Shown: piece by piece, positions 1-6,842 of the stretch
Position numbering within the stretch: position 1 is the stretch's first letter
Layout: the number at the start of each line of letters is the position of its first letter
NCBI GenBank assembly: GCA_903834285.1
Contig: CAILIO010000013.1
Location: forward strand, 1-48,767
Direction of reading: 5' to 3'
Source of the DNA: an uncultured Sphingomonadales bacterium
Lineage (GTDB): Bacteria; Pseudomonadota; Alphaproteobacteria; Sphingomonadales; Sphingomonadaceae
Length of the DNA: 48,767 bases
Position numbers and translations under genes: made by a program
The notes under the pieces: model-generated
What the model saw: the letters and a program-made list of their open reading frames with translations, nothing else
Told to the model about the DNA's origin: nothing
Database searches by the model: none

Positions 1-1021
1 CCTCGGTCACGCCGCGGCGCAGCAGGTCCTGCTTGGCGGCTTCGATGGGATCGTGGTGGTCGCGCATTTCCTGCACTTCCTCACGGCTGCGGTACTTGGC
101 CGGGTCCGACATCGAGTGGCCGCGATAGCGATAGGTGTTGAGCTCCATCAGCACGGGGCCATTACCGGCGCGGACATAGTCGAGCGCGACTTCGGCGGCG
201 GCGCGCACTTCGAGCACGTCCATGCCGTTGACGTCCATGCCGGGGATGCGGAAACCCGTGCCGCGGCGGTGGAAATGCGTCTCGGCCGAGCCGCGCTTGA
301 CCGCAGTGCCCATGGCATAGCCGTTGTTCTCAACGACGAAGATGATGGGGAGCTGCCACAAGGCGGCCATGTTGAAGGTTTCATAGACCTGGCCCTGGTT
401 GGCAGCGCCGTCGCCAAAGTAGGCCATGCACACGCCGCCATCGCTGCGGTACTTGTGTGCGAAGGCAAGTCCGGCGCCGAGCGGCACTTGCGCGCCGACT
501 ATGCCGTGCCCGCCATAGAACTTGTGGTCGGTCGAGAACATGTGCATCGAGCCGCCCTTGCCGTGGCTGATGCCGGCGCCGCGCCCGGTCAGTTCGGCCA
601 TGATCACCTTGGGATCGATGCCATAGGCGAGCATGTGCCCGTGATCGCGGTAGCCGGTAATGACGCTGTCGTGGCCTTCATTGAGCGCCGACTGCAGGCC
701 GACGGCTACCGCTTCCTGGCCGATATAGAGGTGGCAGAAGCCGCCGATCAAACCGAGGCCGTAAAGCTGGCCGGCCTTCTCCTCGAAGCGGCGAATCAGC
801 ACCATCTGTTCGTAGAAGTGCAGCAATTCCGCGTCGCTCGCGTCATAGCGCTTGTTGTTGGCGTGGGCCTGCTGAAGGCTGCGCAGCGCGAAGGTGGCTT
901 CATCTTCCGCAGTGGCGTCGTGGGCGGCGGGTGCGGCCGTGGACGCGGCGGGCGATTTCGCCGCTTTGGTTGCGCGCGGCTTGGCGGGCGGCTTGGCGGG
1001 CAGCTTGGCGGACTGGGCCAA
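1..1021 (-). CDS. pdhA: Pyruvate dehydrogenase E1 component, alpha subunit (3' end outside window)
   Basis: E1 alpha subunit of the pyruvate dehydrogenase complex, which decarboxylates pyruvate with thiamine diphosphate (TPP) and passes the acetyl group to lipoyl-E2. 340 codons are visible; the last few C-terminal residues lie beyond base 1. The TPP motif runs from FGDGAANQGQ (about 202-211) to ENNGYAMG (about 231-238), and the family's YRYRGHSMSDPAKYRSREE loop is at about 298-315. The first ~60 residues are a Lys/Pro/Ala-rich extension of low complexity before the catalytic fold begins. I chose a TTG start at 1021: it has AAGGA 7-8 bases upstream, and a stop codon lies in frame further upstream with no ATG or GTG between. 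The upstream 224 bp up to the tRNA must hold the promoter. Confidence 0.95.
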   Translation of the reverse strand, partial: MAQSAKLPAKPPAKPRATKAAKSPAASTAAPAAHDATAEDEATFALRSLQQAHANNKRYDASDAELLHFYEQMVLIRRFEEKAGQLYGLGLIGGFCHLYIGQEAVAVGLQSALNEGHDSVITGYRDHGHMLAYGIDPKVIMAELTGRGAGISHGKGGSMHMFSTDHKFYGGHGIVGAQVPLGAGLAFAHKYRSDGGVCMAYFGDGAANQGQVYETFNMAALWQLPIIFVVENNGYAMGTAVKRGSAETHFHRRGTGFRIPGMDVNGMDVLEVRAAAEVALDYVRAGNGPVLMELNTYRYRGHSMSDPAKYRSREEVQEMRDHHDPIEAAKQDLLRRGVTE

Positions 1022-1151
1022 TGCGGTGGTTCCTTGTCTGGCAGCCTGGGGAGGGCACTCGTCTTGGTGGTACCCCGTTCGACAGGAGCGCCACCAGCGC
1101 CGCTATAGGACCAAGTACCTGAAATCCGCAACGGCCAAGGCTTCGTCCGGC

Positions 1152-1165
1152 GGCTTTCGTATACC
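1152..1165. promoter_or_regulatory. Operator-like site upstream of pdhA
   Basis: GGCTTTCGTATACC matches 12 of 14 bases of the core of the palindrome in front of the maltodextrin receptor gene (28060-28073, GGCATACGTATACC). It sits about 130 bp upstream of the pdhA start. Its left half is degenerate, so it is not a full palindrome. That a LacI-type protein binds here is inference only. Confidence 0.3.
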
Positions 1166-1245
1166 TATTCGACAGGGATCGCGGCGCGGTTACGCACGCA
1201 GCACTTCCCCTGCGAAGACGCACAAAAAACAGTGATTTGGGGAAA

Positions 1246-1322
1246 TGGTGCACCCGGAGCGATTCGAACGCCCGACCCTCAGATTCGTAGTCTGATGCTC
1301 TATCCAGCTGAGCTACGGGTGC
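1246..1322 (-). tRNA. tRNA-Arg (anticodon ACG)
   Basis: Read on the minus strand the sequence folds as a full cloverleaf of 77 nt including an encoded CCA. The acceptor stem is GCACCCG/CGGGTGC with discriminator A, the D arm contains AGCTCAGCTGGATAGAGC, the anticodon stem TCAGA/TCTGA closes a CTACGAA loop with anticodon ACG, and the T arm contains GTTCGAATC. A34 would be deaminated to inosine by TadA so that it reads CGU, CGC and CGA arginine codons (known for this isoacceptor). Confidence 0.97.
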
Positions 1323-1365
1323 GTGGAAGCGCGCCTCTATAGCCGCCTACCGGGCTTGGCAAGTC

Positions 1366-1809
1366 CTATTGCGGGTTTTTTACATGGAGGGCGAGCGCTG
1401 CGGCGAGCGGCACATCGAGCGGGGGCATGGGAAGTGCCGCCAGCGCCTCGGGATCGAGCCACTTCAGCGCAGCGCCGGGTTCGGGCACCGGCTCGCCCTT
1501 CCAGCGGCGGCAGGTGTAGAGCAGCAGCACCAGCGGCCGCGCGCCTGCGTGTTCTGCACTCGTAGCAAACGTCAGCGGTGTGAAATCGGCCGGATCAATG
1601 GTGATCGCCAATTCCTCTGCAATTTCGCGCACGAGGGCGGAGGCGGGCCCCTCCCCCAGCTCGACCTTGCCGCCGGGAAACTCCCAGAGACCACCATGCG
1701 CGCGTGCTTCGGGGCGGCGCTGCATCAGCACGCGTCCACCACTATCCAGCAGCGCCAGCGCGACAACAGTCAGCAATGTCGGGTGCGTTTCCATCAAATG
1801 CTGATCCAT
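1366..1809 (-). CDS. mutT: NUDIX hydrolase, MutT-like (8-oxo-dGTP diphosphatase)
   Basis: 147 residues, the usual MutT size. The NUDIX box is intact: GGKVELGEGPASALVREIAE with EE following (about 46-67), preceded by the GGLWEFPGGK segment typical of MutT (about 39-48). The family hydrolyses oxidised purine nucleoside triphosphates and so sanitises the nucleotide pool in the cytoplasm; the exact substrate here is inferred. A second in-frame ATG at 1794 is possible, but the first has an AAGAAAG purine run a few bases upstream. The gene is divergent from the first pilin gene and lies just downstream of the tRNA gene on the same strand. Confidence 0.85.
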   Translation of the reverse strand: MDQHLMETHPTLLTVVALALLDSGGRVLMQRRPEARAHGGLWEFPGGKVELGEGPASALVREIAEELAITIDPADFTPLTFATSAEHAGARPLVLLLYTCRRWKGEPVPEPGAALKWLDPEALAALPMPPLDVPLAAALALHVKNPQ

Positions 1810-1872
1810 TTATTCTTTCTTAGCCTTGCCGGTCCTAGAATATACCTAGACGCGGACTGGGGTGACCGATTG

Positions 1873-2046
1873 ATGTTGGACTTTGTCCGCAAGCCACTGG
1901 TGGACAACACGGGGGCCACCGCCATCGAGTATGGCCTGCTGATCGGCGTCATCGCAATGACGATGTTCTTCGGAATGAGCGTGTTCGTGAATTCGCTGTT
2001 CATCATGTACGACACGATCAACGTGAACCTCGCAAAGAAGAATTGA
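1873..2046 (+). CDS. Flp/Fap-type pilin (class IVb prepilin), divergent member
   Basis: 57-residue class IVb prepilin. A short basic leader (MLDFVRKPLVDNTG) precedes the prepilin peptidase site G/ATAIEYGLL, with Glu+5 and Tyr+6 of the Flp family, followed by a ~20-residue hydrophobic helix. The C-terminal part (MFFGMSVFVNSLFIMYDT) differs clearly from the three following copies, so it may be a minor pilin or pseudopilin. The ATG at 1873 is chosen because upstream codons do not look coding and the leader then has normal length. A plausible Shine-Dalgarno is weak. Flp pilins are assembled by Tad machinery, which is not in this window. Confidence 0.8.
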   Translation: MLDFVRKPLVDNTGATAIEYGLLIGVIAMTMFFGMSVFVNSLFIMYDTINVNLAKKN

Positions 2047-2144
2047 CCGGTCCGCCTTGCCGCGTGCTGCGGTCGGACAGGCGCAAGCCGATCTAAAGGT
2101 GACCCGCAGCTGGTGACACAAGGGCCTGCTCGCATCGAATGCGT

Positions 2145-2181
2145 CTTTACCCTTTATCAGGAAATGCCGGATAATTTGACA
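2145..2181 (+). promoter_or_regulatory. Conserved upstream element of pilin gene 2 (copy 1 of 3)
   Basis: CTTTAC at 2145-2150 and TGCCGGATAATTTGACA at 2165-2181 recur with the same 20-base offset before the next two pilin genes. The TGCCG block lies 100 bases before the ATG at 2265. GCCGGATA resembles the -10 of sigma-28 promoters (GCCGATAA), but the -35 match is poor in this copy. A short hairpin, ACGACC-GGGG-GGTCGT (2195-2210), follows 13 bases downstream. Confidence 0.45.
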
Positions 2182-2264
2182 CCTGCAATTTCGTACGACC
2201 GGGGGGTCGTGACCCGCGAAAGAGCACGAAAGCGGTGCAAGCTGCCGTGTGGAGGACCATTCGC

Positions 2265-2453
2265 ATGACACTTTTCAAGACGCTTCTTCGGGACGAGGAA
2301 GGCGCTACGGCCATCGAATATGGCCTCGTCGCGGCGCTGATTGCCACGGGTGCTATTGTCGCGATGGGCGCGCTGGGCAATTCGCTCTCGAACACCTTCA
2401 CTCAGATTTCGACCAAGATGAACAACGCTTCGGACGGCAAGGGTCCGTTTTAA
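2265..2453 (+). CDS. Flp/Fap-type pilin
   Basis: 62-residue Flp pilin. A short leader with basic residues (MTLFKTLLRDEEG) is cut by prepilin peptidase before ATAIEYGLVAALIATG, and the hydrophobic helix continues to about residue 40. The tail (SLSNTFTQISTKMNNASDGK) is small and polar. It is nearly the same protein as the gene at 3051-3239, differing mostly in the leader. The start at 2265 is supported by GGAGG about 10 bases upstream; a longer reading from 2235 would add residues that do not fit a pilin leader. A strong rho-independent terminator follows 30 bp after the stop, so this copy is probably its own transcription unit. Confidence 0.9.
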   Translation: MTLFKTLLRDEEGATAIEYGLVAALIATGAIVAMGALGNSLSNTFTQISTKMNNASDGKGPF

Positions 2454-2482
2454 GGCGGAGCACTTCTGGTTTCACGGGGCTG

Positions 2483-2519
2483 AAAAGGGGGTTGTGGCTT
2501 ACCACTACCCCCTTTTTTT
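2483..2519 (+). terminator. Rho-independent terminator after pilin gene 2
   Basis: GGGGG (2487-2491) pairs with CCCCC (2508-2512); an inner GTGG/CCAC stem closes a CTTA loop; A4 precedes the stem and T7 (2513-2519) follows it. The A/T flanks extend the stem. This is a clear intrinsic terminator for plus-strand transcription. Confidence 0.85.
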
Positions 2520-2541
2520 GCGCGTAGTATCAACCGGTGCA

Positions 2542-2578
2542 CTTAGCGATCTCGCAAGGGATGCCGGATATCTTTACA
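2542..2578 (+). promoter_or_regulatory. Conserved upstream element of pilin gene 3 (copy 2 of 3)
   Basis: CTTAGC at 2542-2547 and TGCCGGATATCTTTACA at 2562-2578 have the same internal spacing as the other two copies. The TGCCG block is 104 bases before the ATG at 2666. A GC-rich hairpin, GCGGCC-GGGG-GGCTGC (2591-2606), follows 12 bases later, as in copy 1. Confidence 0.45.
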
Positions 2579-2665
2579 TGGTCGACACCAGCGGCCGGGG
2601 GGCTGCAGGGTCGGCAGCGGGCCGCACGGGGCGCGCTCGTCTCACGCTTGCAGGAGCATGGAGAT

Positions 2666-2848
2666 ATGACTCTTTTGCGCCAGATCCTGGCCGACGAGGC
2701 CGGTGCCACTGCGATCGAATATGGCCTGATGGCCGCGCTGATTTCGGTTGCCGCGATCACCGCCATGGGAGCGCTGGGCAACGCGCTTTCGAACACCTTC
2801 AATCTGGTGTCGACCCAGATGAACAACGCTTCGGACGGCAAGCTCTAG
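2666..2848 (+). CDS. Flp/Fap-type pilin
   Basis: 60-residue Flp pilin. The leader MTLLRQILADEAG is followed by the prepilin peptidase site G/ATAIEYGLM and a hydrophobic helix; the polar tail NLVSTQMNNASDGKL ends two residues earlier than in the copies at 2265 and 3051. The ATG at 2666 has a purine run (GCAGGAG) upstream and gives the same MTL start as its paralogs. An open frame extends upstream to 2537, but that stretch is low-complexity GC-rich sequence containing the conserved promoter-like element, so I exclude it. No terminator was recognised after this copy. Confidence 0.9.
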   Translation: MTLLRQILADEAGATAIEYGLMAALISVAAITAMGALGNALSNTFNLVSTQMNNASDGKL

Positions 2849-2930
2849 GCGCGAATGCGAGGTCGCCGGCTGCAGGCGCGCGCGCGCACGCGTCCTGTAT
2901 CGCCGACAATCGTTACACATCCGGAAATCT

Positions 2931-2967
2931 CTTAAGGGTTTCTTTGGAACTGCCGAGTATTCTTACA
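2931..2967 (+). promoter_or_regulatory. Conserved upstream element of pilin gene 4 (copy 3 of 3)
   Basis: TAAGGGTT (2933-2940), 11 bases, then GCCGAGTA (2952-2959) is the best fit of the three copies to the sigma-28 consensus TAAAGTTT-N11-GCCGATAA (6/8 and 6/8). The whole block TGCCGAGTATTCTTACA (2951-2967) aligns with copies 1 and 2. Its distance to the ATG at 3051 is 100 bases. Confidence 0.45.
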
Positions 2968-3050
2968 GGGATTGGCAAGTCGACCAGGGTGTCGGTGAAG
3001 CCTGCCGATGCCAACGTGTTGCTTGCCGTTTCCCTGGAGGACTTATTGCC

Positions 3051-3239
3051 ATGACGCTTTTTCGCAAACTCCTGACCGACCGGAGCGGCGCGACGGCCAT
3101 CGAATATGGCCTCGTCGCGGCACTTATCGCCACGGGCTCGATTCTCGCGATGGGCGCACTCGGCAACTCGCTGTCCAACACCTTTACCCAGATTTCGACC
3201 AAGATGGCCAACGCTCAGGATGGCAAGGGTCCGTTCTAA
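3051..3239 (+). CDS. Flp/Fap-type pilin
   Basis: 62-residue Flp pilin, almost the same as the 2265-2453 product from the cleavage site on (ATAIEYGLVAALIATG, then GALGNSLSNTFTQISTKM). Differences cluster in the leader (RKLLTDRSG against KTLLRDEEG) and the last 12 residues. The ATG has GGAGG about 8-10 bases upstream. A terminator follows 28 bp after the stop and is shared with the convergent protease gene. Close similarity of copies two and four suggests a recent duplication or gene conversion. Confidence 0.9.
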   Translation: MTLFRKLLTDRSGATAIEYGLVAALIATGSILAMGALGNSLSNTFTQISTKMANAQDGKGPF

Positions 3240-3267
3240 AAAGATCTGGTCCGGTTAAGCCGATCGA

Positions 3268-3300
3268 GGAGGGGGTGTGCTTCCAGGCACCCCCTTCTTT
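3268..3300 (+). terminator. Rho-independent terminator between pilin 4 and the M48 protease gene
   Basis: GGAGGGGGTG (3268-3277) pairs with CACCCCCTTC (3288-3297) around a 10-base loop, followed by TTT on the plus strand. It lies between convergent genes, 28 bp after the pilin stop and 10 bp from the protease stop. Confidence 0.75.
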
Positions 3301-3309
3301 GTTGCGTGC

Positions 3310-4785
3310 TCAATAGACGATAAGCTTGACCTTTGAGCCGGGCACGGGCTGGCTTGACGCGTCTAGCGCGTTGAGCACGAGGAACCGGTCCAGCGGACGG
3401 TCGTCGTAGGCCATGCGGCGGGCGAGCGACTGCAACGTATCGCCCTTTTTCACCGTCACGACCGTAAGCCGCCGCGCGCGCACCGCGCCCGCCTCGCCGA
3501 TGGTGATGCGCCGCATCGAGGAAAACATCGGATCGAAGGCGCTTGCCTGCCCCGCCGCGCTGATCGTGGTAAAGTGGAAAGCTTGGCCCTGGCCCCAGGC
3601 ATAGGCGAACACGACGATGTCGCGCGCGCCATCGCTGGTATCGACGCGGGTCATGCCATAGGCCGCCGGGATACCGTTGACCGTGGTGGTGCGCACCTCG
3701 TCGGGTGCGATGCGCTGCTGGTCCGATATTCCGGCGAAGACCGTGCGAATATAGGCATCGAGATTGCCCGAAAACGGCGCCGTTGCCATTTCACCCTTGC
3801 CCGACTGGCCGCTGATCGCAACCGACCGCGTGCCGTTGACAAGGTAGAAGCCCTGCGGCGCCTCGAAGCTCATGCGGAAGCCGGGGTGGATGAACTTGCG
3901 CCCGTCAACCACACCCTGCTTGGGATCATCGCCATAGGTCAGGCCATCGACGCGGGTGAGGAACAGGTCGCGATTGGTCATGCCGCGCGCATTTGGACCG
4001 GCAAGTGCCAGCGCGGCCGCGACGCGCGAGGCGGGATCGGGGTGCGTGCTCGCCCATTCCGGCACTTTGTCGGTGGTGCCTGTGAGCTGGGCATCGAGCG
4101 CAGTCTGCTGGGCAAGGCTGCGCAGCACTGTGCCCATGGCGCGCGGATCGTACCCGGCGCGCTTGAGATACGTAACGCCCAGCGCATCGGCCTCGCTTTC
4201 CTGCCCGCGCGAATACTTGAGCGTGAGGAGCTGGCTGCCCGTCGAAAAGATCTTCTGCCCCAGCTGGCCGAGCGCCGAATTGCCCAGCACCGCGCCGGCC
4301 AGAACCGAGCCGAGCACGCCAAGGATCGTGTTGCGCGTGGCCGCGCTCTCGCGCTTCTGCGAATGGCGCGCGGCGACATGGCCGACTTCGTGGCCGAGCA
4401 CGCCGGCAAGCTCGGCCTCATTGTTCATCAGAGCGACGAGCTGCCGCGTCACATAGACATAGCCGCCGGGAATGGCGAAGGCGTTGTTGACGGGCGAATT
4501 CAGAAGCGTGACGGTAAAGTCGCTCCGCGCATTGCCGAGGCCGGACTGGAACGCAATCGTCTTGCCGACGCCTTCGACATAAGTGGCCTGCGGGCCCGTC
4601 ACAGCGCCGCCGAATTCGGCAAGGAGCTGCGGGTGAGCCTTGGCGCCCTGCGCTTTGTCGGCCGCGCTGATCGTAGCGACGGTGCCTTGCGCGCCGGCGC
4701 TGGAGCTGGGCATGGTGAGCCCTGCCAGCGCGAGGCTGCCGGCCCCGGCAGCAAGCAGGACAGCGCGAAACGGGCGAATGGTCAT
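3310..4785 (-). CDS. Secreted M48-family zinc metalloprotease with C-terminal LysM-like segment
   Basis: 491 residues. An N-terminal signal peptide (about 1-32, ending near SAGAQ) sends it to the periplasm. The M48 catalytic core has HEVGH (132-136) and the third zinc ligand in the ExxxD motif ESEAD (196-200), then a helical region to about 270. A middle domain of ~150 residues shows no motif I recognise. The last ~50 residues (VTVKKGDTLQSLARR onward) look like a LysM peptidoglycan-binding repeat. Related periplasmic M48 proteins (BepA, LoiP) handle misassembled outer-membrane proteins, so an envelope quality-control role is likely but inferred. The start has GGGGAGAG just upstream. The gene lies downstream of accA, separated by a palindrome. 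Confidence 0.88.
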   Translation of the reverse strand: MTIRPFRAVLLAAGAGSLALAGLTMPSSSAGAQGTVATISAADKAQGAKAHPQLLAEFGGAVTGPQATYVEGVGKTIAFQSGLGNARSDFTVTLLNSPVNNAFAIPGGYVYVTRQLVALMNNEAELAGVLGHEVGHVAARHSQKRESAATRNTILGVLGSVLAGAVLGNSALGQLGQKIFSTGSQLLTLKYSRGQESEADALGVTYLKRAGYDPRAMGTVLRSLAQQTALDAQLTGTTDKVPEWASTHPDPASRVAAALALAGPNARGMTNRDLFLTRVDGLTYGDDPKQGVVDGRKFIHPGFRMSFEAPQGFYLVNGTRSVAISGQSGKGEMATAPFSGNLDAYIRTVFAGISDQQRIAPDEVRTTTVNGIPAAYGMTRVDTSDGARDIVVFAYAWGQGQAFHFTTISAAGQASAFDPMFSSMRRITIGEAGAVRARRLTVVTVKKGDTLQSLARRMAYDDRPLDRFLVLNALDASSQPVPGSKVKLIVY

Positions 4786-4915
4786 AGTCTCTCCCCTGAA
4801 CCTGCCGGGGCCTTGCCGGTCCGGCGGTCACGTCACGCTAATCTAGCTATGACCACTCCGGCAAGACCAGAGGCTTTAGGTCCGGGTGGGTCGCATTCCA
4901 CAGGGTTGGCATTTT

Positions 4916-4940
4916 AAAAATAGGGACAGTCCCTATTTTT
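4916..4940. terminator. Perfect palindrome with A/T flanks between accA and the protease gene
   Basis: AAAAATAGGGAC and GTCCCTATTTTT flank a single A: 12-base arms with perfect symmetry. As RNA it folds as a 10-bp stem with a 5-base loop and a T5 tail in either direction, three bases after the accA stop, so it should act as the accA terminator. Similar GGGACAGTCCC palindromes occur as dispersed REP-like elements in other bacteria, so it could also be such an element; only one copy was seen here. Confidence 0.65.
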
Positions 4941-4943
4941 GGT

Positions 4944-5900
4944 TCAGGCGCCGATGCGCAGAAATCGTTCGGCGCGCAGTGCGCGCAAGGTATCGGCAGG
5001 CTTGCCCGCGAGCGCGACCAGTTCCTCGGCAATCGCCTTGCCGAGAATGGCTGCAGCGCCTGCACCGTCTCGGTGCGCGCCGCCGACCGGCTCGGGCACG
5101 ATCCGGTCGATCACGCCAAGCGCCAGCAGGTCCTGCGCGGTCATGCGCATGGCCTCCGCGGCTTCGGGCGCCTTTTCGGCCGTGCGCCAGAGGATCGAAG
5201 CGCAGCCTTCGGGCGAGATCACCGAATAGACCGCGTGTTCGAACATGAGCACGCGTTCGGCGCTCGCCAGCGCCACCGCGCCACCCGAGCCGCCCTCACC
5301 CACGATAGCCGCCACCATCGGCACACCGAGCGCAAGACAGGCCTCGGTGCTGCGGGCAATCGCTTCGGCCTGTCCACGCTCTTCCGCTTCGACGCCCGGG
5401 AACGCGCCCGAAGTGTCAACCAGCGTTACAACCGGGAGGCCGTAGCGGCTCGCCATTTCCATCAGGCGAACCGCCTTGCGGTAGCCCTCGGGCTTGCCCA
5501 TGCCGAAGTTGTGGCGGATGCGGCTCTGCGTGTCGTGGCCCTTCTCGTGGCCGATCAGCATCACTGCGTGGCCTTCGAGCGTTGCGAACCCGCCGACGAT
5601 TGCATGGTCCTCGCCGAACTTCCGGTCACCGCCAAGCGGCATGAAATCGGTGAAGGCCTTGCTGACGTAATCGCGGAAATGCGGCCGCGAGGGGTGGCGG
5701 GCGACCTGCGTCTTTTGCCAAGGCGTCAGCGAGCGATAGGTGCTGGCGAGCAGCTCAGAGGACTTGGCTTCAAGCCGGCGGATCTCGGACGTAATGTCGA
5801 GCGCACCGGTCTGCCCATGGACCTGAGCCGTCTCGCGCAGTTCGGCAATGCGCGCCTCGAGCGCGGCAACCGGCTTTTCGAATTCGAGATAGGAGATCAT
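4944..5900 (-). CDS. accA: Acetyl-CoA carboxylase, carboxyltransferase subunit alpha
   Basis: 318 residues, the normal AccA length. With AccD it forms the carboxyltransferase that moves CO2 from carboxybiotin to acetyl-CoA, giving malonyl-CoA for fatty acid synthesis. Typical segments are MISYLEFEKPVAALE at the N terminus, RPHFRDYV, the GHEKGHDT loop, FGMGKPEGYRKA, LVDTSGAFPGVEAEERGQAE and VGEGGSGGA, which form the crotonase-like fold with acyl-CoA oxyanion-hole glycines. The start at 5900 gives the conserved N terminus; longer readings upstream run into xerD. It follows xerD by 10 bp and is the last gene of that minus-strand unit. Confidence 0.96.
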   Translation of the reverse strand: MISYLEFEKPVAALEARIAELRETAQVHGQTGALDITSEIRRLEAKSSELLASTYRSLTPWQKTQVARHPSRPHFRDYVSKAFTDFMPLGGDRKFGEDHAIVGGFATLEGHAVMLIGHEKGHDTQSRIRHNFGMGKPEGYRKAVRLMEMASRYGLPVVTLVDTSGAFPGVEAEERGQAEAIARSTEACLALGVPMVAAIVGEGGSGGAVALASAERVLMFEHAVYSVISPEGCASILWRTAEKAPEAAEAMRMTAQDLLALGVIDRIVPEPVGGAHRDGAGAAAILGKAIAEELVALAGKPADTLRALRAERFLRIGA

Positions 5901-5910
5901 GCGCGCCGCG

Positions 5911-6837
5911 CTAAGGCTGGCTGGCGGCCGGGTCAACCTTTGGCGCCGGGTTTTGCGCCGCTGCCCCGAGCGGATGGCGGCTGTTGACGAGCGCGACGAG
6001 CCGCGCGGCATCGACATGGGTGTAGATCTGGGTCGTCGCGATATCGGCATGGCCGAGCAGCGTCTGCAGCACGCGCAGGTCAGCCCCGCCTTCCAGCAAA
6101 TGCGTGGCAAAGGCGTGGCGAAGGACGTGGGGGCTGACTTTTTCGGGATCGAGCCCGGCGCGTAGTGCCAGATCGCGCAGGAGCTGGAACAAACGCACCC
6201 GGGTCAAATGTCCGCCTCGCGGGCTGGGAAAGACCCATCGCCCGCCCTTGGGGCGCAGCTCAAGCCAGCGGGTGAGCGCGGCACTTGCGCGTGCGCTGAC
6301 CGGAACCATGCGCTGCTGGCCCCCCTTGCCGGTGATCATCAGGAACGGCGCGTCGCGCGGCACAGCGGCAAGCGGCAGCGAGACAAGCTCGGTGGCGCGC
6401 AGGCCCGAACCGTAGAGCAGTTCGAGCAGCGCAAGCATGCGTGCGCCCTCCCCCGTGGCAGCTTCGCTCTCAACCAGTGTGAACAGCGCGGCAATTTCGG
6501 GATGACCGAGGAGGCGCGGCAGCGGACGGCGGATGCGCGGGCGTGGGAGTGCGGCAGATGGATCGTCACTGCGCAGCCCTTCGTCGGCCAGAAAGCCGTA
6601 GAACTGGCGCAGCGCCGAGGCTTTGCGCGCGAGGCTGGAGGGCGCAAGATCGCGCCAGGCTTCAGCGAGTCGGGCGATGGCGGTGCTGTCTGCCGTGACA
6701 AGATCACCGATTGCCTCGCGCGCCGAGCGCAAGTCGCGGCCATAGGCGTTAAGGGTATTGGCGGCGGCGCCCCGCTCGGCGGCGAGCATCGCGAGAAAGG
6801 CTTCGATCGGATCATGCGGGGCCATCGGTGGCGCCAT
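5911..6837 (-). CDS. xerD: Site-specific tyrosine recombinase XerD
   Basis: 308 residues. It has an N-terminal SAM-like core-binding domain (about 8-90) and a C-terminal catalytic domain with all six expected residues: R147 (GSGLRATEL), K171 (TGKGGQQR), H237 and R240 (PHVLRHAFATHLL), H263 (LLGHADIATTQ) and nucleophile Y272 (IYTH). With XerC it resolves chromosome dimers at dif; the single-copy core context (next to accA, no integrase neighbours) supports XerD rather than a phage integrase. An internal Met at residue 5 is an alternative start. It begins 5 bp after the stop of the unknown exported protein, so the genes are very probably co-transcribed. Confidence 0.93.
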   Translation of the reverse strand: MAPPMAPHDPIEAFLAMLAAERGAAANTLNAYGRDLRSAREAIGDLVTADSTAIARLAEAWRDLAPSSLARKASALRQFYGFLADEGLRSDDPSAALPRPRIRRPLPRLLGHPEIAALFTLVESEAATGEGARMLALLELLYGSGLRATELVSLPLAAVPRDAPFLMITGKGGQQRMVPVSARASAALTRWLELRPKGGRWVFPSPRGGHLTRVRLFQLLRDLALRAGLDPEKVSPHVLRHAFATHLLEGGADLRVLQTLLGHADIATTQIYTHVDAARLVALVNSRHPLGAAAQNPAPKVDPAASQP

Positions 6838-6842
6838 GCCTG

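Noticed and set aside
53..1108. A 351-codon plus-strand frame over pdhA
   Set aside because: Shadow of pdhA, whose TPP motif and family segments are complete on the minus strand.
1246..1322. tRNA-Arg as an integration site of a genomic island
   Set aside because: Neighbours on both sides are core genes and no second copy of the tRNA 3' end was found in the window.
2537..2665. N-terminal extension of pilin 3
   Set aside because: It would cover the conserved promoter-like element and add residues incompatible with a short prepilin leader.
3574..4917. A 447-codon plus-strand frame opposite the M48 protease gene
   Set aside because: The minus strand encodes a signal peptide, HEVGH and ESEAD; the plus-strand product has no recognisable feature.
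5911..6837. Tyrosine recombinase as an integrase of a mobile element
   Set aside because: Full XerD-type sequence in a core operon with accA, no att repeats, no phage or transfer genes beside it.
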